NCBI RefSeq assembly: GCF_015291645.1
Contig: NZ_CP030056.1
Span: forward strand, 1 to 64,000
Direction of reading: 5' to 3'
DNA: 64,000 nt
Source of the DNA: Bradyrhizobium sp. CCBAU 53340
GTDB lineage: Bacteria; Pseudomonadota; Alphaproteobacteria; Rhizobiales; Xanthobacteraceae
Both the position numbers and the translations under genes were made by a program. The notes beneath the pieces were generated by a model, which had not been told where the DNA came from, made no database searches, and saw only the letters and a program-made list of their open reading frames with translations. Below are positions 18,802 through 30,013 of the stretch, one piece after another; the first letter of the stretch is position 1, and each line of letters starts with the position of its first letter.

Positions 18802-19032
18802 CTGAGAAATGCCGTCGCGATTGCGGAGGCAGGCTGGGAGGGAGGGGTTCGCTTCTTCGGTGAAGTCGATGCTTCGGACGTTAACGTGCGCCGTATTGTA
18901 TTATAGTGTGGATTCGCCAGCCGGTTTAATCGCATCCACTTCTGTTACGAGGCCGGCCCGACGGGCCATGGCCTTTATCGTCTGATCCAATCGCTCGGCC
19001 ACGAATGCACGGTGGTGGCGCCATCCACCCTG
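18802..19032 (+). pseudogene. IS110-family transposase N-terminal remnant
   Basis: Two frames together give the N-terminal region of an IS110 transposase. AIAEAGWEGGVRFFGEVDAS ends at a stop near 18903. NRIHFCYEAGPTGHGLYRLI and then QSLGHECTVVAPSTLI run to 19032, where the similarity stops abruptly and IS66 sequence begins. The DEDD acidic residues further along are missing. Confidence 0.72.
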
Positions 19033-19626
19033 ATCGCCGCGCGACAGAGAGAGCTCGGATCGTCGCCGAGAGTCTGTTGCCCGGTGCTCAGGTGTCCGAG
19101 GTGGCGCGCAAGCACGGAGCGACGCGCTGGCAGATCTACGATTGGCGAGGGGGTTGCGACAGCGAGACATGTTGCCGCCGTGCGAAGCGTCGCAGCCGAC
19201 ATTCGCGCCGCTGGTCGTGGAAGGTGCGTTGGAGGAGCGTCAGGTTCCGGCGATCAAGCTTGAGATCGCGATCGGCGATGTCGTGCTGCGGACGGATATG
19301 GCCATTGATGCCGAGCAGCTGTCCCGGGTAATCCGTGCGGTGCGAGCGTCACGATGATCGCGGCTGGTGCGGATTTGCAACGCGGCCGATCGACTTCCGC
19401 GGCGGCCATGATGGGCTTGCGACGGAGGTGCAGGAGATGCTTCGTCTCGACCCGTTCCTCGGCGCGGCCTTCGTGTTCCGATCGAACCGAGGCCAACGAT
19501 TGCGGACGGCGTGATGCGGATGTCGCGGGCGATGTTCGCGGCCTTTTTCGAGGGGCTGGATTGGAGGTTAGTCCGTCCGGAAGAAGCACGGCGCCCGCAG
19601 GCGGCGGGACAACTGCGGCAGAATGA
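19033..19626 (+). pseudogene. Second IS66 remnant (TnpA and TnpB pieces)
   Basis: TnpA pieces (ARIVAESLLPGAQVSEVARKHGATRWQIYDWR, then in a second frame LEIAIGDVVLRTDMAIDAEQLSRVIRAV) are followed by TnpB pieces (PIDFRGGHDGLATEVQEMLRLDPF, FVFRSNRGQRL, then GVMRMSRAMFAAFFEGLDWRLVRP). Several frameshifts and an internal deletion in TnpB are evident, and TnpC is not seen. The sequence differs from the copy at 14 kb, so it is a different IS66-type element. Confidence 0.72.
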
Positions 19627-20109
19627 CTCGAAAGCTACTTTGAACGTAGCAGGCGCGGCCGCGATATGCTCGAAATAGCGCATGAGCATCGCGGCGCTGC
19701 GCGACGATCCGCGCGATCGAGGCGTACTTATTGTCGATGCTCGTGCCGCCAGGCGAAGGTCGATCTGGATGCGCTGGCCGGAGGGGAGCGTGGCCGTGTC
19801 GTGTTTTAGCGCGGCGCAAAGCAGCGACGCGAACACAGTCGGGATCAATACCGCCCTGCCGCAAGGACGATTCGGAATGGACACTCTGATTGACATGAGC
19901 ACTGGTGGTCATCAAAGCGAATGTCGTGATCTGGGCCGACCTATGGCGTTCATGAAAGCGGGGGATAGTCCAAGCAAAGCGCCCAGAACTTGCTGGGCTT
20001 GACTTGACGTTCCAAGTTCGCTCGTTCTAATTTTGTTCTCCTGGGGTCCGATTCTGCCGGTCCGTCCCTTTTCAATGACAACAGCAGCGCCACGATCCGG
20101 CCAGGAACC
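19627..20109. other. Spacer upstream of the DUF2130 gene with a candidate promoter
   Basis: No gene is recognised. About 100 bases before the DUF2130 start, TTGACG is followed 16-17 bases later by TCTAAT/CTAATT (about 20002-20031), a plausible vegetative promoter for the next gene. Some minus-strand frames are open here, but they lack known motifs. Confidence 0.35.
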
Positions 20110-21519
20110 ATGCACGAGATCATCTGTCCCCACTGTGACAAGGCCTTCAAGGTTGATGAAGCCGGTTACGCGGACATCCTGAAGCAAGTCCGTGACGCGG
20201 ATTTCGCTCAGCAGCTCCACGAACGGTTGGAGCTGGCCGAGCGTGACAAGCAGAGCGCCGTTGAATTGGCCAAGGCCCAGGTAAGCAGCGATCTGCAGAA
20301 GACCACGGCTGCTAAGGACGCTGAAATCCAGGAATTAAAGTCCAAGCTTGAGGGGAGCGGCGTTGCCCAGAAGCTCGCGGTTGCTGAAGCGCTCAGCGCC
20401 GTCGAAAAGGAGCGGGATAGACTCGCGAACGCGCTAGCTGAGTCCGAGCGCGAAAAGAAGGCGGCCTCGGAGCTTGCTGACGCGCTCCTGGCGAGCGAGC
20501 AGCACAAGATTGCTACTGCCAAGGAAAGGGAGATCCAGGATCTGAAGGCGAAGGTTCAGGCAGTTGAGCTTGAGAAGAAGCTCGCCGTGACTGAAGCGGT
20601 AGGTGCCCTCGAAAAAGAGCGTGATGAGCTGAAAAGCGGCATCAGTCGAGTACAGCTCGAAAAGCAGCTCTCCGAGCAATCGTTGAAGGATAAGTACGAA
20701 ACCCAGATCAAAGATCGCGACGACGCCATCGAGCGTCTCAAGGATATGAAGGCCCGCCTCTCGACCAAGATGGTGGGCGAGACCCTCGAGCAACACTGCG
20801 AGACTGAGTTTAACCGGGTCCGGTCGATGGCTTTTCCGCGCGCTTATTTCGAGAAGGACAACGACGCGCGGACCGGCAGCAAGGGCGATTACATTTTCCG
20901 CGACTCGGACGAGGCAGGCACTGAAATCATTTCGATCATGTTCGAGATGAAGAACGAGAGCGATAAGACCGCGACGAAAAGCAAAAACGAAGACTTTCTC
21001 AAAGAACTTGACCGGGATCGCATCGAGAAGGGCTGCGAGTACGCTATCTTGGTCTCATTGCTTGAACCGGACAACGAGCTTTACAATGCCGGCATCGTCG
21101 ACGTCTTCCACCGCTACCCAAAAATGTATGTCATCCGGCCGCAGTTCTTCCTGCCTATGATTACGCTCCTAAGGAACGCGGCAGTCAATTCGCTGAAGTA
21201 CAAAACCGAGCTTGCGCTCGTGAAAGCGCAGAATGTCGATATAACCCAGTTTGAGAACCAGCTCGAATCGTTCAAAACCGCATTCTCAAAGAACTATGAT
21301 CTTGCTTCCCGGCACTTTCAGACGGCTCTTACGGAGATCGACAAGTCGATCGATCATCTGCAGAAGACGAAGGATGCCTTGATCGGTGCGGATCGCAACC
21401 TGCGTCTTGCCAATGACAAGGCACAGGACGTGACGATTAAGAAGCTAACTCGGGGCAATCCGACAATGGCTGCGAAATTTGCGGAGCTTAAGAGCGCGCC
21501 TGCCGAAGCCGCGGAGTGA
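20110..21519 (+). CDS. DUF2130 protein: zinc-ribbon-like start, long coiled coil, PD-(D/E)XK-like core
   Basis: A 469-residue protein. Cys6-Pro-His-Cys9 opens a short zinc-ribbon-like segment. Residues ~25-225 are a Glu/Lys/Ala-rich coiled coil with internal heptad repeats. Residues ~228-400 form the conserved DUF2130 core, with GDYIF (Asp260) and FEMKNE (Glu279-x-Lys281), which fits the D...ExK signature of restriction-endonuclease-like folds. The C-terminus returns to coiled coil. The family is widespread and uncharacterised. The build suggests a DNA-bound nuclease or a structural DNA-maintenance protein. It stands alone between mobile-element remnants and an intact IS5 copy. The nuclease reading is an inference from the motif spacing. 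Confidence 0.85.
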   Translation: MHEIICPHCDKAFKVDEAGYADILKQVRDADFAQQLHERLELAERDKQSAVELAKAQVSSDLQKTTAAKDAEIQELKSKLEGSGVAQKLAVAEALSAVEKERDRLANALAESEREKKAASELADALLASEQHKIATAKEREIQDLKAKVQAVELEKKLAVTEAVGALEKERDELKSGISRVQLEKQLSEQSLKDKYETQIKDRDDAIERLKDMKARLSTKMVGETLEQHCETEFNRVRSMAFPRAYFEKDNDARTGSKGDYIFRDSDEAGTEIISIMFEMKNESDKTATKSKNEDFLKELDRDRIEKGCEYAILVSLLEPDNELYNAGIVDVFHRYPKMYVIRPQFFLPMITLLRNAAVNSLKYKTELALVKAQNVDITQFENQLESFKTAFSKNYDLASRHFQTALTEIDKSIDHLQKTKDALIGADRNLRLANDKAQDVTIKKLTRGNPTMAAKFAELKSAPAEAAE

Positions 21520-21684
21520 GGCGGTCGAAGTATTGAGTCTGCGCGTAAAATCGTGTTTTCGAATTCACGATGTCACGGCCTGACTGAAGAAGGCGGGCCG
21601 TTAGCCGAAGATATGACCAAAAACAAGGCGACGATTGCCGCAATGGCGGCCGGCGGCGCGGTCGCAATCACATTGTCCTTAACT

Positions 21685-23209
21685 TGTCGTCCGTTAAGAA
21701 GCCGATTGTAGCGATGAGCGGTCGCTGGCGGCCGCGATGAAGGTGGTCAGGATCAGGCACCAAAGAGCCCTCAGCCAGGCGAGGACCCGGCGGAAGTTGT
21801 GACCGACGGCGGAGAGGATGACGTTAGCCGCATCGCCGGGGCGGCCTTTGAGGTAGCATCGGCCGAGGTGACCATCGGTCTTCAGGTGTCCGATGATGGG
21901 CTCGATGGCGGAGCGGCGGCGCAACTCGCGCTTGATGACACCGAAGACGCCGCGCTTCTGGCCGGAAATGAAGACGCGACGAGGATTTTGCGCGTCATGG
22001 CCGCGGTATCCCTTGTCGACATAGGCCCGCTCGATCGCACAGCCGGTGAGTGTCTCGGTGCGGTCGATGACGTCCCGCAAGGTGTGACCGTCGTACGGGT
22101 TATCGGGTAGCGCCCTGGCGTGCAGCACGAACAGGCCGCCTGGAGCACGGCGGTTGTTGGTGACGATGGAGGCTTTGACACCGAACTCGTAGGGTGCGGC
22201 GGCCTTGCCCTTGCCGATGCACTCGACCTCTGGAGCATGGAAGGAATACAGCTTCCAGCCGCGCTGGCGCTGCTGCTGCGAGCGGATCTGCGAGGCCCTG
22301 CCGAGCGGCAGGGCGAAGGCGTTCTCGAGCACGGCCTGACCTTCGATCTTGCGGCGGATATCGCGGATGATCCGGCCCAACCGGCTGCGCAGGATGCGCA
22401 ACTGCCGCTGATGCCGCTTGAATTGCTTGGCGTGGGCGTAGCGTCCCGCCATCATCGCCGCGGTCTTGGCAATGCGAAGATAGGACTGCCGCAGCTTGAC
22501 CCCGTGCTTCCTCGCCAGGCGGTTGAGCCCCTTGATTGCCGCGTGCAGCAGCTTGGCATCGGTCGGGAAGGTGATGGCCTTTGGCTGCACCGTGGTGTCG
22601 ACTGTGACCCGCTTGAGGTCCTGGCTGCGTAACGCGCCGGCCTCGTGCGCCACCCGCAGGCTCTCGGCCAACAGCAGCTCCAGCTTGTCGCCGAGCCGCT
22701 TGCGCCAGTGGCTCAGGTCCGAGCGCTCGTGCGGGAAGGCGTGCTGGAAGAACTCTTCGCCGGTGAAGTACTGGAAATACGGGTCGTGGACCCAGCGCTC
22801 GCACACCCCCTCATCGGACAGGCCGTAAATGTGCTTGAGCAGCAAGAGCCCGATCATGAAGCGGGTCGCGATGCCCGGCCGACCGTTCTCGCTGTAGAGC
22901 GGCGCGATCTCGCCGTCGATCCAGTCCCAGTCGACCTTGCCGGCGAGCTGAACCAGCTCGTGCTTCATGTTGATGATCTGGTCCAGCCTGGCCCGGAACA
23001 GATCGCCCGATCCCGTCGCTTTGGGCTTCTTCGGTCGCATCGCCACCTCCGATGCGAGGACGGAATCATGACTGGCGATTCGATGGAATCCTCAAAACGA
23101 AATTGCAGGGTTCCGATGCCCGAAGCATCAAAACCCTGCAATCCCAAAACAGGCAACAACGAATAATGCGATCCCAGCTCAGTCGTTTAGCCGCTCTTCA
23201 CGGACGACT
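21685..23209 (-). mobile_element. Intact IS5-family insertion sequence
   Basis: A 1525-bp element. Its ends (21685 onward, TGTCGTCCGTTAAGA; and the complement ending at 23209, AGTCGTCCGTGAAGA) agree at 13 of 15 positions. It is flanked by AACT on both sides (21681-21684 and 23210-23213), consistent with a 4-bp target duplication. It carries one full-length transposase. The transposase stop codon lies inside the left inverted repeat. Confidence 0.85.
21694..23046 (-). CDS. IS5-family DDE transposase
   Basis: A 450-residue transposase. The N-terminal domain has IATRFMIGLLLLKHIYGLSDE and FTGEEFFQHAFPHERSDLSHWRKR, both typical of this family. The catalytic triad is seen as VTVDTTVQPKA (Asp), AYVDKGYRGH (Asp) and RRSAIEPIIGHLK (Glu). 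The frame is uninterrupted, so the copy may be active. An alternative start two codons in (23040) would change little. Long open frames on the opposite strand are shadows of this gene. Confidence 0.92.
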   Translation of the reverse strand: MAMRPKKPKATGSGDLFRARLDQIINMKHELVQLAGKVDWDWIDGEIAPLYSENGRPGIATRFMIGLLLLKHIYGLSDEGVCERWVHDPYFQYFTGEEFFQHAFPHERSDLSHWRKRLGDKLELLLAESLRVAHEAGALRSQDLKRVTVDTTVQPKAITFPTDAKLLHAAIKGLNRLARKHGVKLRQSYLRIAKTAAMMAGRYAHAKQFKRHQRQLRILRSRLGRIIRDIRRKIEGQAVLENAFALPLGRASQIRSQQQRQRGWKLYSFHAPEVECIGKGKAAAPYEFGVKASIVTNNRRAPGGLFVLHARALPDNPYDGHTLRDVIDRTETLTGCAIERAYVDKGYRGHDAQNPRRVFISGQKRGVFGVIKRELRRRSAIEPIIGHLKTDGHLGRCYLKGRPGDAANVILSAVGHNFRRVLAWLRALWCLILTTFIAAASDRSSLQSAS

Positions 23210-23276
23210 AACTTTTGCGACGAACTGCGCGAGTAGCGGCTTGAGGTGCGTACCCTGGGCGCCCGCAACAACCGAC

Positions 23277-25226
<1,950 letters not shown>

Positions 25227-25242
25227 CGCCGCTCTCTTTCGA

Positions 25243-28200
25243 TCATGAAGCTTCGCGGTCGCGGTGGCCGTAAAGACGAGCGGCCGCTTCCTGCGACAGA
25301 CGTCCTTCGAAGACGTCCCTCTCGATCAACGCCGCCGGTCGTTCCTTCGGGTTGCCGAGACCACCACCGCCGGGCGTATGGATCACCAGCCGGTCGCCCG
25401 CCTCGATCGTCTGAAGCCCCTTGCCGGCGATCGGCCGTCCGGACGCGAGGCCGACATAGCCCGCCCCGCCGTTCTCGCCGCCCAGGCGTCCTCGCGCCGG
25501 ATTCTTGACGCGCTCGAAGGCGGCGCTGAGCCGGAACGCGGTGCCGTCGGCGTTCTCGACCTCGATGATTTGGCCGAGACCACCGCGCGTGCGCCCCGGA
25601 CCGCCGCTGTCTATGCGGAGCTCCTTGCGCCAGAACACGAAGGGGATCTGCGTTTCCGCGATCTCGATTGGCATGCACTGGATGCCCGTTGGGAACGCTG
25701 TCGCCGACAAGCCGTCCTTTGTGAAGCGGGCTCCCATACCGCCGCTGGTGGTAACCGTCAACGAGTAGTTGCGCCCCTTGCGCTCTCCGACTGTGAAGGT
25801 CCCGCGCAGTGCGATATTCCACATGCACGAACTGCCCTCGGCGGGGATGCGCTCCGGCAGGATTTGCAAGAGGCAGCCAAACACCAGATCCGGCAGCATC
25901 TGGCCGATCACGTGCCGCGCTCCGACGGGCGAGGGCTTCCTGGCGTTGACGATGCAACCCTCCGGCGCGAGGACCTTCAACAGGGACAGAGATCCGGCAT
26001 TGTTGGGAATGTCGTCAGCGATGGCGCAACTGATGGCGAAGGACGTGTAGGCGGTCGCGTAAGTCAAGGGAACGTTGATGCCCTTAATCACCGCGGGGGC
26101 GCTGCCGGCAAAGTCGACAACGATGCCGTCCTCGTTAATCGTCAGTGCGGCCCGGAGCGTCAGCGGCTCGTTGTAGCCGTCGACGATCATCTCGTTTCTC
26201 CAAGTTCCCTTCGGAAGCGACACGATCTCCTTAAGCACCGCTTGGCGGGAGCGCTCGAGAATGAAGTCGGCGAGCTCCGAAAGATCATCGAGGCGAAACT
26301 CTGTCATTGTCTCTTGAAGCCGCCTGACGCCGACATCGTTGCACGCCGCGAGCGAGTAGGTATCCCCGATGGTGTCGACCGGAAGCCGCGTGTTAGCTTC
26401 GATCACCGCCATGAGCGTCTCGTTGACCGTGCCGGCGTCGATTAGCTTGATCAACGGAATGTAGAGACCTTCCGCAAATACGTCCGGAGCTTCAGTCCCC
26501 GCGCCCAGCCCGCCAATGTCCATGAGATGGCTGGTGCAGGCGAACAGAGCGACACACTTGTCTTTGTGGAAGCAAGGCGTGACAACGACGAAGTCGTTGA
26601 GGTGGCCGGTTCCGAGCCACGGGTCGTTGGTGATATAGGCGTCGCCCGGCTTCATCGTTGTGGTCGGAAAGCGACCCAGAAAGTGTTTCACGGACTCTGC
26701 CATCGTGTTCACGTGGCCCGGCGTGCCGGTCACGGCCTGCGCCAACATCCGGCCGTAAAGGTCGAATACGCCGACCGAGACGTCGCCGCAGGCGCGGACT
26801 AGTGGACTGAAGGCGGTGCGGATCAGAATCTGCGCCTGCTCCTCAACGAGGGCCAGCAGACGATTCCAGAGGACTTGATGGTGGATCGCGGAATTTAGAT
26901 TTCGGGTTTCGACCGCCTGTTCCGAGGCGGCGATCCGCTGCATGACGATGCTGCCGTCCCCGTCGATGGAGGCGGAGAAGCGTGATGTGATGAAGGTCGT
27001 GGTCTCGTCCTCCACGATGAGTGCCGGGCCGCGGATGGTCAATCCATTTGCCATCTGCGAACGATTGTAGGCGGGGACAACGATGGACTTCGAGGCCGTG
27101 CCATCAAAGACCTCGCGCACGCCTGCATCCGATGGCTCGCCGATGTTCCAAATGAGAGCTGTCGGTTCGACGGATTTGCGCGTCGTCGAGACAGTCACCG
27201 ACCAGCTCAGGACCTCGATGGCAGCGCCCGGAATGAACCGGGTGAAGAGGCGTCCGTAGAGATCCTCAAACCATTCGCGCAGCACGGTGCCCGTCAGAGG
27301 CTTGGACCGGTCCGGCAGGACAACCGAGATTTCATGACCCTGGCCCACGTAGCGCATGTGCGCCACGCAACGCTCGACGAGCTCTGCGCCCTCGGTCTTC
27401 ACCAGGGCGATGGTGTCGGCCGCCAAGGCGTCGAGAAAAGCGCCGATCTCGGCTGGATCGACGGAAGCGAGATTGACGTGCTTGCTCCGGATCAGTTCAA
27501 AGGAGATCGGCGCCTCTAGGAATCCGACCGCCGAGCCGACGCCCGCGTTGCGCGGCACGACCACCTTGCGGATGCCGACCTTCTCGGCAACCCAAGCGGC
27601 GTGCAGTGGGGCCGCACCGCCGAATGCGATCATCGTATAGTCGGCGATGGGCTCGCCGCGTTCGGCTGCGTGCACGCGGACCGCGCTCGCCATGCTTTCG
27701 CACACGGTCTCGGTGATGGCGAAGGCCGCCGTTTTGCTCGAAAGGCCGAGCTTCTTGCCAACGGCGGCGTCGAGCGCACGGGAGGCTGCCTGCGGATCGA
27801 GTTGAACTCGTCCGCCCGCGAACGCGCCGGGATCCAAGAGCCCTAGCGCGAGGTCGGCGTCGGTCACTGTCGCCCCGGACCCACCACCCGGGTAACAGGC
27901 CGGCCCCGGCTGCGAGCCCGCGCTCTGCGGACCGACGGTGACCCTGCGGAGCCGGTCGACGCCTGCGATGGATCCGCCGCCCGCTCCGATCTCGACGAGC
28001 TCGACGGCTGGGATCCGCAGCGGCAGCCCGCTGCCCTTCATAAAGCGGTGCGTCCGGTCGACCTCGAACGAGTTGGCGGTGACCGGCTCGCCGTCCTGAA
28101 TTAGGCAGACCTTTGCGGTCGTACCGCCCATATCGAAAGAGACGACCCGCTTGTCCCCAAGCCTGCGGGCGCGCTGTGCGGCGTAGATCGCTCCGCCCGC

Positions 28201-28998
28201 GGGGCCGGACTCGACCAGCCGGATCGGATAGCGTTTGGCGGTCTCGATGGAAGTCAGACCGCCTCCGGACGTCACTAGGAAAAGCCGACCGGTGAAGCCC
28301 GCTGCCGTGAGCGCCGCCTCCATCCTTTCAAGATAGCCGTTGATGAGCGGCTTCACGTAGGCGTTGGCGGCCGCTGTTGACGTGCGTTCGTACTCCCGGA
28401 TTTCCGGGCAGACGTCGGACGACATTGTGATCGACAGGTCGGGCATCTGCCCGGCGAGGAAGCGCGCGGCCTTCCGTTCATGCTCCGAATTCGCATATGA
28501 ATGCAGGAAAGCGATCGCCACGCTCTCGACAAGGCTTTTCCTGAGTTTGTTGACGATTTCGGCGAGCTCCGCGAGATCCAGTTCGAGCTTGACGTCGCCC
28601 TTTGCGTCGATGCGCTCGGCCACGGTGTAGCGGCGCTCTCTGGGTATCAGCGGCAGAGGCTTGGTTAGTTGCAGATCGTACTGGTCGTAACGCCCCTCAC
28701 TGCCGACTTCCAACACGTCGCGGAAGCCAGCGGTCGCGATTAGTGCCGTCTTCGCGCCTTTACGTTCGAGCACCGCGTTCGTCGCAAGCGTCGTGCCATG
28801 GATGAAGACGTCGACTTTCGAGAAGTCGAGGTTGACCGTCGCGAGAAGCTGCTTCGCGCCGTTCATCAACCCGACCTCGGGCTGCGCAACCGTAGTGAGG
28901 ACCTTGCGGGTGACCCTGCCGAAGGGGCCATCGAGCACCACGTCGGTGAACGTGCCGCCGATGTCAATGGCAAGGCGGGTTTCGATCTTCTTGGTCAA
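25243..28998 (-). CDS. Fused hydantoinase A/B (5-oxoprolinase-type) protein
   Basis: A 1251-residue fusion. Residues ~1-690 are HyuA-like, with the ASKHA ATPase phosphate loop DIGGTFTDVVLD near residue 11, VESGPAGGAIYAAQ and VVSFDMGGTTAKVCLI. Residues ~705-1251 are HyuB-like, with RACGDVSVGVFDLYGRMLAQA, PGDAYITNDPWLGTGHLNDFVV and GGGGLGNP near the end. The length fits ATP-dependent 5-oxoprolinases, which open 5-oxoproline or hydantoin rings; relatives include acetophenone- and caprolactam-type enzymes. The substrate here is uncertain. It is followed by the RraA-like gene and preceded by an IclR regulator on the same strand. Long plus-strand frames inside it are shadows. Confidence 0.92.
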   Translation of the reverse strand: MTKKIETRLAIDIGGTFTDVVLDGPFGRVTRKVLTTVAQPEVGLMNGAKQLLATVNLDFSKVDVFIHGTTLATNAVLERKGAKTALIATAGFRDVLEVGSEGRYDQYDLQLTKPLPLIPRERRYTVAERIDAKGDVKLELDLAELAEIVNKLRKSLVESVAIAFLHSYANSEHERKAARFLAGQMPDLSITMSSDVCPEIREYERTSTAAANAYVKPLINGYLERMEAALTAAGFTGRLFLVTSGGGLTSIETAKRYPIRLVESGPAGGAIYAAQRARRLGDKRVVSFDMGGTTAKVCLIQDGEPVTANSFEVDRTHRFMKGSGLPLRIPAVELVEIGAGGGSIAGVDRLRRVTVGPQSAGSQPGPACYPGGGSGATVTDADLALGLLDPGAFAGGRVQLDPQAASRALDAAVGKKLGLSSKTAAFAITETVCESMASAVRVHAAERGEPIADYTMIAFGGAAPLHAAWVAEKVGIRKVVVPRNAGVGSAVGFLEAPISFELIRSKHVNLASVDPAEIGAFLDALAADTIALVKTEGAELVERCVAHMRYVGQGHEISVVLPDRSKPLTGTVLREWFEDLYGRLFTRFIPGAAIEVLSWSVTVSTTRKSVEPTALIWNIGEPSDAGVREVFDGTASKSIVVPAYNRSQMANGLTIRGPALIVEDETTTFITSRFSASIDGDGSIVMQRIAASEQAVETRNLNSAIHHQVLWNRLLALVEEQAQILIRTAFSPLVRACGDVSVGVFDLYGRMLAQAVTGTPGHVNTMAESVKHFLGRFPTTTMKPGDAYITNDPWLGTGHLNDFVVVTPCFHKDKCVALFACTSHLMDIGGLGAGTEAPDVFAEGLYIPLIKLIDAGTVNETLMAVIEANTRLPVDTIGDTYSLAACNDVGVRRLQETMTEFRLDDLSELADFILERSRQAVLKEIVSLPKGTWRNEMIVDGYNEPLTLRAALTINEDGIVVDFAGSAPAVIKGINVPLTYATAYTSFAISCAIADDIPNNAGSLSLLKVLAPEGCIVNARKPSPVGARHVIGQMLPDLVFGCLLQILPERIPAEGSSCMWNIALRGTFTVGERKGRNYSLTVTTSGGMGARFTKDGLSATAFPTGIQCMPIEIAETQIPFVFWRKELRIDSGGPGRTRGGLGQIIEVENADGTAFRLSAAFERVKNPARGRLGGENGGAGYVGLASGRPIAGKGLQTIEAGDRLVIHTPGGGGLGNPKERPAALIERDVFEGRLSQEAAARLYGHRDREAS

Positions 28999-29023
28999 GG
29001 AATGTCTCCGACAGATCCGGTGC

Positions 29024-29824
29024 TCATATGAGAAGCGACTTCAATGATTCCGCTTTCCGTCCGCACAATCCGACGAAGCGGTCGAATTCGTCATTGGTCA
29101 GCGTAGGCGATTTTTTGCAGTTGAGATTAAGCGTTCCGAAGATCGAGCCGTCGTGCCGATACAAAGGGAACGCAACTGTGCGCCATCCCATGACGAACTC
29201 GTCTTCCATCACGCTGTAGCCGCGTTTGCGCGCGGCCATGATCTCGGACTTGATGACTGCTTTATCGGTCTGCGTCGCCTCTGTCTGTGCGACCGGCTTC
29301 AGTTTCGCCAAGTAGGAGGTGAGCTCGTTTTCGGTCTTCTGGCCCAGCAGCACGCGACCGGCCGCGGTGCAGTAGGCGGGAAACCGCGTGCCCACCCCTA
29401 GCGATCGCGACATCAGTTGTTCGGGCATCGTGTAGGCGACGACGAGCACCTCTGCGCCGTCGAGGACGCCGACCAGACAGGATTGTCCTGTGATCCGCGA
29501 GAGCTCTTCACAGGCAGGCTGCAGCACCTGGGCGTGACCGCCGCTCGCAAGGTAGGACGTCGCAAAACGGACGACCTTTGGCGTCAGCCTGAAAGTACGA
29601 CCCGAAGTCTCTGCATAGCCAAGCGTGGTCAGGGTGTGCAGGATCCTGCGGACGCTCGGCTTGGGAAGATCCGTCGCCCTTGCCAGATCGCTGATAGTCG
29701 GAGGCTCGCGATGATTGCCAAGTGTCTCGATGACGCTCAGGCTGCGCGATAGCACTTCGAGGAAATCGGGCCCGCGGCCCGCTGCCTGACGTCTTTCGGT
29801 GTCTTCGGCTCGCAACTTCGTCAT
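29024..29824 (-). CDS. IclR-family transcription regulator
   Basis: A 266-residue regulator. The winged helix-turn-helix is at residues ~20-85 (VLSRSLSVIETLGNHREPPTISDLARATDLPKPSVRRILHTL) and the effector domain at ~95-265 (CLVGVLDGAEVLVVAYTM, YCTAAGRVLLG, GYSVMEDEFVMGWRTVAFPL). The pattern resembles the PcaR/PobR branch controlling aromatic or carboxylate catabolism. The start at 29824 is chosen over an upstream in-frame start at 29917 because it begins the normal IclR N-terminus. It lies between the TctC-type gene and the HyuA-HyuB gene and is the natural regulator of this unit. Confidence 0.92.
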   Translation of the reverse strand: MTKLRAEDTERRQAAGRGPDFLEVLSRSLSVIETLGNHREPPTISDLARATDLPKPSVRRILHTLTTLGYAETSGRTFRLTPKVVRFATSYLASGGHAQVLQPACEELSRITGQSCLVGVLDGAEVLVVAYTMPEQLMSRSLGVGTRFPAYCTAAGRVLLGQKTENELTSYLAKLKPVAQTEATQTDKAVIKSEIMAARKRGYSVMEDEFVMGWRTVAFPLYRHDGSIFGTLNLNCKKSPTLTNDEFDRFVGLCGRKAESLKSLLI

Positions 29825-30013
29825 ATTGCATTCTCCGCGGCTGGACGGAAGCCCCGGGTCTCTGCCGCGTCGGCTACGACGATCTGCGGCGTGCAGTGAT
29901 TCGGCAGGTGCCTGCATGGGTCGAAGCTGACGTCTGACAACCAGCCAAAGTCCATTTTGCGCTCGTGGCGTTCTACGAGATTACGGAGTTCACTCCTGGC
30001 GGGTTGTTGAGTT

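Noticed and set aside
19620..19650. ACTCGAAAGCTAC as a tts box before the DUF2130 gene
   Set aside because: The 5' part is at the wrong distance, the site is almost 500 bases from the gene, and it falls in an IS66 relic.
25264..26445. 393-codon plus-strand open frame
   Set aside because: Antisense to the conserved HyuA-HyuB gene; a product of high GC3 codon bias with no motif.
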